Of a stretch of 64,000 nucleotides of DNA, positions 34,905 through 45,182 are shown piece after piece. The number at the start of each line of letters is the position of its first letter. Within the stretch, counting starts at the first letter, position 1. Source of the DNA: Hawksworthiomyces lignivorus (lineage: Eukaryota; Ascomycota; Sordariomycetes; Ophiostomatales; Ophiostomataceae); contig NTMA01000015.1 of assembly GCA_002917075.1 (NCBI GenBank), positions 186,001 to 250,000 on the forward strand, given 5' to 3'. Made by a program: the position numbers and the translations under genes. The notes below the pieces were generated by a model. That model was given only the letters and a program-made list of their open reading frames with translations, was not told the origin of the DNA and made no database searches.

Positions 34905-37080
34905 ATGCCCGTGAACATCTGGATCTGGGGGTTCTTTACGTTTCCTCTGGCCATGTTGGTGTGGCTACACCGGGTACGTTCGCACTTCTGCCTCTGCATG
35001 ACTTGCCAGCTTCAACTTTGCATTCTAACAAGCGTAGCTCTACATATACATGATTTCACTGCTCACGTGGGACCGTGGACTATCTGCACTATGGGACGAG
35101 CTGCACCACGCAGAGACGTTTGAAGAGTGGGAGAGCGCCGGCCTGGCGCTCGACCACCGCTACAAGATCGACACCTGGCGCAAGGTCGACAAGAGCAAGG
35201 ACTACGCATGGGAGCTCATCAGCGACCGCCTCGCCGCCTTCTCTCTGGCCCTGCAGGCCGGCCACATCCAGGCCCTCGTGCACCTACTGCAGTCCGGCCT
35301 GGTCCGGAATTTGGGCAATATTACGGCCCCAGTTTTGTACAATGCCTCCTTCGCGGGGACTAAGTACCTGATCGAAAACTACATCTTGCAAGTGTGCGAG
35401 ATTATCAGCGACCTTGTGGCGCTCCCGGCTCCGGGCGATGCGGCTGCTGCCAGCATCAACCTAGCCGGCGATTCCGCAGCTGCCGGCACGGCCCGGAAGC
35501 TCATCTCTCCCGAGCTAGCCCGTGCTCTGAGCGACGGCCGCTGCCAGCTGCTGACGGTGGCGCAGAAGCGCCAGCTCTTTAGCAATCTGCGCCAGTCCTT
35601 TGGCCGCACTACGCTCGTGCTGCAGGGCGGCTCCATCTTTGGCCTCGTCCATCTAGGCGTGGCCCGCGCCTTGTTTCTGCGCGGCCTCTTGCCGCGCATC
35701 ATCACCGGCACCGGCACCGGCGCCTTGATCGCCGCTCTGCTCGGCACGCACACAGACGCCGAGCTGCCCAACGTCCTCGACGGCCATAGCATCGACTTGT
35801 CGGCGTTTGCCAAGGCTGACCGCAAAAAGGATCACGGCCGTGGCGGCGATCACGGCGGAGATCCGGCGGCCGCGTCTTCTTCGTCGCTCGGCTTCCGCAC
35901 GCGCTGGGCTACGGTGCAGCGGCGCATGCGGCGCTTCTGGAACTACGGCTACTTCCTCGACATTACCGTGCTGGAGCAGTGCGTCCGTGACAACGGCGGC
36001 GACCTGACCTTTGAGGAGGCCTACCGGCGGACGGGCCGCACGCTCAATATCACCGTGGTCACGGGCGGCGCGGGCGACGTGCCAACCGTCCTCAACTACG
36101 TGACGGCGCCGAACGTAGTACGTCCCTTCCCCTCTCTCTTTCTTCTCTCTCCCACTTGATCACAAAGCACGACACGTTGCTGACTCATTTTTGTCTAGCT
36201 GATCTGGACGGCCGCCGTAGCGTCTAACGTGTCCGACGCCGCATGGTACGGCCACCGCCAGACGGCCATCCTGTGCAAGGACGTCACCGGCCGCGTGGTG
36301 CCGTGGCCGCTGGCCGACGCCAACACTACGCGCTTCCGCCACTGGACCTACGGTAGCTACGGCACGCGCCACTCGCCGCTGCAGCGCCTGGCCCAGCTGT
36401 TCAACGTCAACCACTTTGTCGTCAGCCAGGCCCGCCCCTACCTGGTGCCCTTTCTGGAGCCGAGCCTGCACAGCCCGGCCATGCGCGGCCTGGCCATGGG
36501 CACGCTGGCCCGCGCCCAGACCTTTGCGCTGCAGCAGGCCGGCCACCTCGTGCGCCACCGCCTCGACCAGCTCGTCCGCCTCGGCTGGCTGCCCCTGTCG
36601 CTGCGCCGCCTGCTGCTCGACGAGCAGATCCCCGGCGGGCCCCTCGTCCTCGTCCCCTCCGTCGCCCTGTGCGACTACCCCCGCCTGCTCGATGCCCCCA
36701 CCCCCGACGCCTTACGCTACTGGATCGGCAAGGGCGAGAAGGCCGTCTACCCGGCCGTCGCCGCCCTCAAGATCCGCTGCTCCGTCGAGCTGGCCCTCGA
36801 GCAGGCCTGCCGCGACCTGGCCGCGACCTCCGCGGCGCCCCCGCCGCCGCAGTCACCGTCCTCGCTGCGGTTCGGCAGCGCCGTGGCCGCGCGGCTTGAA
36901 AAGGAAAACAGCGGAGGAGAGAGTAAAGTGGGCGCAGCGGGGGACGGGGGCTTGCGCGGCCAGAGGGTCAGCCCTGCCTCCAAGAGCAGTGCCGGTACCG
37001 GCAGCAGCAGCAGCACACCTGCAGCCAGGAACCAATCAATCTCCGCAGCACCGACAGCCTTGGCTGCGACCGGCGCATAG
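34905..37080 (+). CDS. Patatin-like (TGL/SDP1-type) protein, predicted catalytically dead
   Basis: Three exons, 34905-34973, 35038-36117 and 36199-37080, encode 676 residues. Introns are 64 and 81 bp with GT-AG ends; joins read WLHRLYIYMISLL and APNVLIWTAAVAS. The N-terminal region (1-165) is the DUF3336-like part of fungal triacylglycerol lipases (YKIDTWRKVDKSKDYAWEL, LIENYILQV). The patatin domain begins with TTLVLQGGSIFGLVHLGVARAL and ends near FNVNHFVVSQARPYLVPFL. The nucleophile elbow, normally GxSxG, reads GTGTG, so the serine is missing. The catalytic-aspartate motif, normally DGS before the xDLPM segment, reads YGSYGTRHSPL. Both dyad residues are gone, so lipase activity is unlikely; a regulatory or structural role on lipid droplets is possible. 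The tail (about 605-676) is Ser/Ala-rich. A short hydrophobic N-terminus (NIWIWGFFTFPLAMLVWL) may anchor it in a membrane. Confidence 0.88.
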
Positions 37081-40000
37081 CGTCCTCCTCCGTGTACCAA
37101 TACGATTGCTTCGTGATCAAGATGTCGGAGGGACGGGTATCAAACGCTTCGCATCAAAGTGCAGGAAGAAATGCAGAGAAAAGAACAGGTGGACCAGAGG
37201 TGCGGAAACTCGAAAGCAAGATCAAGCACTTTACCCGCGAACTAAAATGGTTGAAAATCGGCGCACTTTCATTCGAGGACGATTTACGCCCCCCTTTTAG
37301 CGAGCCTGTTATCTACACTTTTGTATTCTGCTCTTTTCCACAAGAAAAATTAACAGCCATCCCCGCACACCTCTTCTGTCTACTTTTTTTTTTGAACGCT
37401 CAATAGAGGAGTGATATGGGATTATTGCTGGCATTCTACCACAGGAGCTTCCTCGGTTGGGCATGATCCTCGAGCCATGTGTGAGCGGCCTTGTTACCAT
37501 GACGCTTAGTGGACCTACATGAACCAATTGTCTCCATGAATCTGGAAGCCTAGTCTGAAAGATAAAGGGCTCGAAGGCCTGAAGGTGCTCTCCGGCATAA
37601 GCGAGGGCCTCGTGACCAGTTGCATACAAGTGACTTATATGAGAAATACTAGCGAGCATGCCCTTGTCTCAGAGATGCAGGACGTCGAGATAGCCAAGAC
37701 AAATGCGTTGTACCGCTCTCGGTTGCATATTCTACGGTGGAATGAACAAAGCCGTACACGGATATGAGAGACGATTCCGGCCCGGCAGCGTCGGCAAGAT
37801 TCCGGCGCTTGCGCTCCTATACGCTCATTGAACTGAGGTAGTCATGCGGTTCCTTCTGCTTCTTTTCCTCGTCACACATATATACATATCCTGATATCCT
37901 GCCTCTTTGGACTCTCGCAAACCATGCCACATGTAATCACTATTGTCATCACCGGCTTTTCTTGGTGCATTTCGGAGGCCATTTATTCGTGAAACAGGTC
38001 AGACGCCTTGATTTTCTTTTTCCAATTTTACCGCCTCATGCAATGCAAGATGGGCTTGTTCTGTGGTGGAACATACTTTTGGGGACTCTCCACTCTGCAG
38101 TGCCAGTTGTCCCATTCCTGCAGCTGGCATCCCACCAAAGAGCTTAGCCAATCCTGCGCTCTATGAATCGACCAAATAAGGAAATAAAAGAAGAAGAAAA
38201 TGTCCGCCTATATCTATCATCTTTGTAATGTTACGTTGGATGCTGGCTGCCATTGCCAAGCTGAAAAACTCGATTCATTTGCTGTCGGTGGCAGATGCGC
38301 GACGACATCACGATGGTTGCTCTGTGGTGTTTTGTCTCATCGGCCTCTCTCCGTACGGCGCCAGTGTTGCCATCCATAAGTTGCTCCCGTATTGTCATTC
38401 GGCGCCTCGTTGTACAGATGTCTGCTGTCCATTGAAGAGGGCCTTCTCCATTTCAAAAATTACGAAGCTGCAGATCGCCTGTCATCTTTTGCTGAAACGC
38501 CTTCTTTGCCTTTGTGCTGTCTATGGTTTCGCTTTGGTCTCTTGTAGAGTCGACGGCACATGCAATTGAGAATTTTGAGGAAAATACGCAAATAAAGAGG
38601 GGGATAAGAAAAAAATAATGTAAAAAAATGAGGCGACGGGTCAAAATATCCTAGTTGCTGGGTTTTCGGGTATCGAGAACGTGTCAGCGCGGGAGACGAA
38701 ATGTTGGAAGTGTAAATCAACGACACACATTTCGGCGACTAGACGTCTATTTAACGTCTATTTATTCCTAGTGAATCTAATTTAAAATTCCTGCCAGATG
38801 AGATGTTTTGGTTCGCGAATTTGCACTTTTATTCAAACTCAGAGAAGCCCAGCCTCACTGCATCAGAAGGAGATTTGAGCCTTTGACATCCAAGTGGGCG
38901 GGTGGAGGGAGTGAGGAGCGGCGCAACATTGCCTCCCCCAAGGAACAAAACTTCCCCCCTTTCTCATCTGTGGAGTCCAAAGGCTTTCTTTTACTGTGAT
39001 GGTTGCAAGGCTATTCCCGGCGGGCAAAATGAAAATGGTCTTGCTAGGTGCCGATCCTAAGAGCTTACCACCTTCTCACCCGCTTCCACACCCTATTCAT
39101 GCTCAACCACTTAAACATAAATGAACCATGCAGCCTCCACACCCTGTGCACCTTCAAAGTATCATGGCCCTTACGGAGTACCACATACAGAAAAAGCGCT
39201 GGGTCTGCACAGTTTGTTTGCTTTTAGCCAATGGGTGCCGAGAACGGAAGGATGCTAGAAAAAGGCGCCGGGCGTGTCCGTAAAGCACTGGGAAATCAGA
39301 GGTTTGAAAAAAAGGCAGCTGGGTTACAGAGTATGATGCGTTGTCGAGGGCGAGGGCGAGGGCGAGGGCGCAGGGGCGCATGGAAGCGCGCCCTCTGTTG
39401 CTATGGTGGTCTCCATGCAGTATTATTCTCTACCACATTTTCCGTATCTTAGGGTTGTACGGAGTGCTAACAAGTGATGCATGTCGCATCATTCCACTCA
39501 GTCTTGGTTCAGGCTGTCTTTTGGATACGGATTCTTAAAGAAAATCATTTGCATGTGTCCTAACTGGCCTACTTGCTTTCGAATGCAGTCGCAAAAGTGG
39601 CCTTTCAGGAAAATAGATCAACTACTAGGAAGAGCCAAGTGGCTTTCGCAATCTCATTTACGAGTTTATCAGCATAAGTTGTTGGATTTTATTTTATTAT
39701 GTTTTGGTGTGATTTGTTTTGTTTTGTCAGTAAGCTATCTGCCTCTAAAGAACGGCTGAGAATAGTGAAATGTTGGGTGTGGAGAGAGAAGGATGGCAAT
39801 ATTAAAAATCAGCTATTACTGGTTAGCAGCGACGCTACTAGAAATCTCAGCCACAAAAAGGTGCGATTTGAAGTCAACATGGACCAGGCAACAAGGCGGA
39901 GAAATGGATAGATAGAGATTTGGGCAAGTGAGTTCTTGTCAGTGTCGATAATCTCTTTGATGTTTGGTGCAGGTATATAATGACTCTTAAAGCAAGCCAC

Positions 40001-41408
40001 AATTGCTATCCTCATCAACCCCCCGAGGGTAGAGTATCTAATCATGGTCAATAAGTAGAAGCTCTCAAACCTGCGACATCCTCGTCTTCTTCCCGGCAGA
40101 GAGATTTCATAGAAGACAATGAGACATAACATAATATATCTACTGCAAGGCAGCGTATATCTCCCCAATGGCGACACGAGATATTTATCTTCCCTGATAT
40201 AATTTAATTCGCACCATACGAGTGCGAACCACAGCAGCCTTTGGGAAATCTGCTCGGTGTAGCTGTTTCATTTCCTTCCTTGCTTTTCCTTTCTCTACCT
40301 CCTTGCCCGTTTGGGCGCCTACCCTCCTTTCAGCTTTTGCTGCATTTTTGGCTGGCAGTCTGATCCCGTGTTTCCTTTTTGGAAAAAGACGATGGGAAGA
40401 CACGGTACGTAGCCGAGAAGGATTGGGAAGAAGAAACCAAACGGAGTAGTTAGAGGCCGTGTCGGTCGTATTGGGCAGAAAAATCGGTTTCTGTCGCGCG
40501 GAGGATATGGGATTAGGCGTCAACACAGCGCTTTGCGAACTGCTACTGGTGTTTTTCAGCCTCAAGCATTCGGCTAACGGCGACCGTAACCACGCGGACT
40601 GAACATCGAGATGAGCCGCAATCCTTCCGTTGAGCGCTGTGATTAGCTAGTTTTTGATTCTAATCGTTATGGTGAGTCTGAAGGCGGAAGCTTGCAGAGT
40701 CCTTGCTGGTGCCCTCCGTCACTTCGTCGCTTTCATCCACACATCGTAGACCAGGACACAATATGGAGGGTAGAAAATATCGGCACGTATAAAAGCTCAT
40801 GTTGTCTACTGTTTCTCCCACTCTTTCTTTTATTCCTACCTTCCGTCACTCTAGCTGCAATCTAAGTGTAGTAGCCATACAGTGATATACATATCGATTG
40901 TCTTTCACCCTCTTTCATTTTTAGAACTTTGTCTTTTATGTCTCATCACCCCATTCCTTCTAGACAACATTCATCTGCTTTCAAACTACTGCGGCAGAAG
41001 TTGCACTTTTCTAGGCTGCGAGCTGGCGCTGTAATCCTCTTGGTACGTCATATCTGGCTCGATTAGCAACCCATTTCTCTCAAATACTTTATCCTTTCCT
41101 CCCTCCTTATCTCTTTTTGATTCTTTTTGCTTTGTATGGTCTTCTCTACACCTCTATTACTAAATTAGGACCGAAATTTAAGAGACGGTTAAATATTTAT
41201 CGCAGATATCTGAACAAGATCTTCTCTGCTGCTTTTCATCGGAGTTTAATTTTTTTTTTTTTTTTCGTCATCTTCCCTTTTGATTTCCTCTACTCGCGAA
41301 CTTTATTTTGCATGCTTTACAATATGCCGTCAAGTCATGGCAGTCACTTCCATTCGGCAATTTTTTTTCTGACGAGAGGAAATAGCCGGGTAAACCACGA
41401 CGGCAACG
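37081..41408. other. Long gene-poor spacer (4.3 kb)
   Basis: No supported gene. ORFs such as 37309-37659 (minus), 38228-38569 (plus), 39809-40177 (minus) and 40185-40565 (minus) are short, lack recognisable domains and overlap others. There is a GGGCGA hexamer array near 39349-39370, and the last 600 bp are C/T-rich, as is common in promoters of highly expressed fungal genes. This part probably serves the low-complexity protein gene downstream. Confidence 0.5.
39349..39370. repeat. GAGGGC hexanucleotide array
   Basis: GAGGGC is repeated about four times in tandem around 39346-39371, followed by GCAGGGGCGC. It is a short microsatellite in a non-coding spacer. Confidence 0.6.
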
Positions 41409-42968
41409 ATGGACGACGTCAAAGCCGCTAAAGAAGCCGGCGATAATATCGGCAGCAGTGCTGGCAACAAGGACCCAAGCGCCAATTTGCCCAGTTTGGA
41501 TCGACGAAGACATGCGACCGATGGTACTGCCATAGGCACACATGGTGACGGTAGCAGTCAGGATATTCCTCCGTACCACGGTGTTGCAAGTCACTCCTAC
41601 CACGGCCAGAAATACAGCGATGGACATGGTGCCGAATTCGCCGAATCCGGCTATTACGAAGACCCCAACCTTTATCACCAGGCCGGTGACTATGGACAGA
41701 CCGGTGGCTATGGCCAGGCCGGCGGCTATGGTCAAGCCGGCGGCTATGACGAAGCCGATGGATATAACGAGGCTGAAGGATATGACCAGGCCGAAGGATA
41801 TGTCCAGACCGATGGATACAATGAGTCCGAATACTACGGCTATTCCACTTATGACGTCGGCCAGGCTGAGTGCTACAATGAAAGCGGACCTGATGACGAT
41901 AGGCGCAATGCTGATAAAAAGCACCGCAGTGGCCAGGGGCGCAGCAGTGGCCAGGGGCACACCAGCGGCCACAACCAAAGCCGTGGCCACACGTGGAGCA
42001 GCGGTAAGAGGCAGAGCGGCGACCAGAAATCCAGTGGTGGCCACAGAACTAGCCAGAGGCAGAGCAGCAGCAAGACGCAGAATAGCGACCAGAAACACGG
42101 CGGCGGCGACAAACACAGCACTAGCCAGAGGCAGAGCAGCGGTAGCAAATACAGTAACGATCAAAGGAGGAGTCGTAGCCAGAAGCAAGATAGCGGTCAG
42201 AGACAGAGCAGCGGTCAGAGACAGAGCAGCAATCAGAAACGAAAGGATGCACAGCCTGTCTACTACGACGATTATGGATATTACGGAGAGAACGCGGCAG
42301 ATGTCTCGCATTTCGACAACGACCCGCAAAGACATGATCCATCTTATGCTGAATACACTGCCACTTCTGTCTCGCAGAGCAGCCGAGCACCGTATCATAG
42401 CGGCACTGATGCCACACCGAAATATTTGGCTAACACTGGCACAAGCGCTGGCAGCACCAGCCGTATCCCAAGAAGTGGTGACGAAATTGATGATGGGTAC
42501 GAAACTGTGGGGGTCTCCAATGATAACAGAAACGTTGATACCGATGAGGCCACCGCCAGGCGTGATGACACGTCAGGAACAGGTCGTCAACACGTTTGGA
42601 GTACCGTCGGCGCAGCAGATTCGCCGGCCAATTCATTTTCTGGCGGTCCATCCAGCGTCGGCTTCAGTGAGACTGGCAGTGACGGTAAAGCGAAGCATCT
42701 TGCTATGGATTCCAATTATAACAACAGTGCAATTAGAGCTGCAACGACAGGCGAACTAGAGAACTATAATCATTATGTGGGCAAGGCAGTTGAGGTCGCA
42801 CATGCTGCCGAGGGGCCAGAGGCCACGCCCATTACAGATTACCGTGATGTCCAGAACACCTTGATTTCAAACGATCGTGTTCGTCAGAATTATGAAACAT
42901 TTGAGAACCATGTCCCTGGGGATGTCCATCTTTGGGCGGCGACCGGCGCCCAATTTTACAATAATTGA
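41409..42968 (+). CDS. Low-complexity, prion-like disordered protein
   Basis: A single open exon of 519 residues, starting at ATG 41409 and ending in TGA. I do not recognise a family. Residues about 93-141 hold eight hexapeptide units of the form GY-x-(Q/E)-(A/T)-x (GGYGQA, GGYDEA, EGYDQA and so on), drifting from Gly/Gln-type to acidic units. Residues about 172-280 are built of SGQ, SSGQRQ and SQRQSS words, very rich in S, Q, G, R and K. A Tyr-rich spacer YYDDYGYYGE follows. The last 80 residues look less repetitive (NYNNSAIRAATTGELENYNHYVGKAVEVA) and may be a folded or conserved end. There is no signal peptide or membrane helix. Composition resembles RNA-binding or stress-granule proteins of the FUS type, but no RRM or other domain is seen. 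A 376-residue antisense ORF is its shadow. Confidence 0.7.
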   Translation: MDDVKAAKEAGDNIGSSAGNKDPSANLPSLDRRRHATDGTAIGTHGDGSSQDIPPYHGVASHSYHGQKYSDGHGAEFAESGYYEDPNLYHQAGDYGQTGGYGQAGGYGQAGGYDEADGYNEAEGYDQAEGYVQTDGYNESEYYGYSTYDVGQAECYNESGPDDDRRNADKKHRSGQGRSSGQGHTSGHNQSRGHTWSSGKRQSGDQKSSGGHRTSQRQSSSKTQNSDQKHGGGDKHSTSQRQSSGSKYSNDQRRSRSQKQDSGQRQSSGQRQSSNQKRKDAQPVYYDDYGYYGENAADVSHFDNDPQRHDPSYAEYTATSVSQSSRAPYHSGTDATPKYLANTGTSAGSTSRIPRSGDEIDDGYETVGVSNDNRNVDTDEATARRDDTSGTGRQHVWSTVGAADSPANSFSGGPSSVGFSETGSDGKAKHLAMDSNYNNSAIRAATTGELENYNHYVGKAVEVAHAAEGPEATPITDYRDVQNTLISNDRVRQNYETFENHVPGDVHLWAATGAQFYNN

Positions 42969-43720
42969 TTGTACCTTCTTACTGTGGCCTTCAAACACCC
43001 CATCTACTTCTTTCTTCTGCTCTCTTTTATTTTATTTTCACCACCCATACCGGGAGCGTACCATCTTTCCCAAGTCTCTTTTGTTCATGCCTTGTATGAC
43101 GTTTGCTTTTCTTTACTAGTCCCTTATCTCTCTGCTCCTCCCTAGCATTCATTCTGTTTTTATGTCTGTTCTCTTACTCAGACTGATATTTGCTTTTTGG
43201 TTTTCTTTTTATGTTATTCTCTACCACTGGTCTCCTTCCTACGTTTCTCTTATTATTTCTTTGGACTCTTACTATATTATTTTCATTTAGTTTTACGTTG
43301 TCTTTCGTGTTGTGATCTTGATGATTTGATTTGCTCACCCTAGATCCTTGTGACGTTCATCTTTCACAGCAGGTTCCCTTAGTACCTGCGGAACGGCCCG
43401 CTACTGGGCACAGATTATGTTACACTTTCCCTCGCTACACTTCGATACCCCTGTACGAAAACTATCCTTCGACCGAGAAAACCATACTTTTATCGTTTTC
43501 TGCTTTCTACTACTCGAAGATCTGGTTGAAACTGGTGCCATCAACACGTTTCTCGACATCAAAGGCGCAATAGAAGGGGACAAATGCCAGCTAAACCCAA
43601 GTGCATCGAGATCGGCTAGGAGTATTGGAAAGGAGCTAGAAAATGGCTGGAGAATATGAACGATGACCAGTGGCAAGCATTTATGACGCCCCATTGGAGG
43701 CTAGCGCACAAGCACAGCGG

Positions 43721-43762
<42 letters not shown>

Positions 43763-45182
43763 GCTCGCAACCCTATCAGTCGTTGGCTTCCTGCACTCCG
43801 GTGGGCTACGTGGAAATACGCAACCCCGATGCATATGTGGAGACCCGGCATCCACAGCTTCCTGGAGTCACTTCGCCATCGGTTAACCCGTCAGCCTTGA
43901 GAATGTGCTGCCATTAGCTTATGTGGCATATTTCATGGCAGGCCGCGTTATAAAATTGGAACTCGCGGGCTGCCTGGATGTCCACACATTCTTCACCTGT
44001 CGATCTTGGCATCTGTCATTGCAATTGTGAAGAAGTGGAGAGAAGAAGGGAAGGTTGAAATCTGTACACGCCTTTGAAAGAAACCTAGATCATCATTAAT
44101 GCAAATGGTTATTTATTATTGAGGGTATAAAATCAGACTCCCCTAATAATCCGACTGCAGTATTTTATGTGTTATGACCCTACAGAGATTTGAATTTAGT
44201 TCCCACCGACGTGTTTTCGTTCCACTGCTACATAAATGTACCAAGTAATATCCACTGTATACAAAGATCTAACCAAGACTTTCAGTACTTGTTCCGCACT
44301 CTATATTGGCTCACTCTTACTTTAGACTACTTCCTACAACATCCATCACTGGTAATCTTTAGCAGAGCTGTGCATGGGATGAGAACTTCTGAAGAGGACA
44401 CCGCATTGTTTAAGCAAGTAGTAAATATGCCACAATTTCAAAGACGTCCTCCTCGTATCAGCGAGGTCGCACGTGCTGCAAAACCTGTCGTCGCCTAGTT
44501 CTACGCCGAGGCTGACGCTATAAACAGCTGTGACGTCTAGCATTCAGACGTGCAAAACACTTCAACGTGTCTCCACACATCTGGCAACAGAAAAATAAAG
44601 AATTCAATGAAATAAAAATCATGTATAAAGTTATTTTCTTGCTCGATAATAGCGTTGTTTCTTATTTATGGTAGACAGTAAATAATAAAGACATCCTCTG
44701 TTAATGATATTGATAATAAAAAGTAGCATAGATCTTACATTGCTGCTACTCTTTCATGTTTATGATAGAACCTGTTAGACATGCTGCATGACGATATGCC
44801 AACCCCGTTTCTATTCGATCAACCCAAAGTAGTGTACAACTGTTCATACATGATGCAGCGATCAGCTACTTCTTCTGGAAATTGGCAAAGAATAGAAACA
44901 ACAAAGAATCAAACCACCATGCAAGATCAAATAATTCATAGGTATGCTGTTCTTGCCCCGCCACTGTCATCATGCTGCCAGCCCCCTGTTTGCGGCTGAA
45001 GCAGCTGCTTCAGCTGGACCTGAGGTGCGGAAATGACGTCGATCGTTTTTAATCAACGATTACGTTTTACAACATAGAGGATTTCCCTAGGGAAATCAAA
45101 TCTTGCAATTTCAATTCTCGCCAGCCTTCTTATCCGTCTCTTGCTTTATTCAAAGACGAGCACAAACACGGTGCAGCTAAAC
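42969..45182. other. Spacer of 2.2 kb, AT-rich, no gene seen
   Basis: The region before 43330 is T/C-rich, fitting the 3' UTR of the previous gene. It includes a run of 40 T. ORFs at 43417-43659 and 44190-44498 have no motif. The 44080-44780 part is AT-rich and might be decayed repeat DNA; I could not identify a source element. Confidence 0.5.
43722..43761. repeat. Uninterrupted run of 40 T
   Basis: Bases 43722-43761 are all T on the plus strand, that is, A40 on the minus strand. It ends sharply against TGGCTCGC on the right and GCGGC on the left. Such a run can be a microsatellite or the poly(A) tail of a retroposed sequence lying to its right on the minus strand. Confidence 0.85.

Noticed and set aside
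40010..40110. tRNA-like string on the minus strand (GCAGGTTTGAGAGC, with an A-box-like CTCTACC)
   Set aside because: The putative T-stem does not pair and no cloverleaf could be formed.
41268..42398. 376-residue minus-strand ORF that looks like a membrane protein
   Set aside because: The hydrophobic repeats are the reverse reading of the GY and SGQ repeats. The plus-strand frame is longer and starts cleanly.
43656..43900. Plus-strand ORFs containing poly-Phe
   Set aside because: They are translations of the T40 homopolymer.
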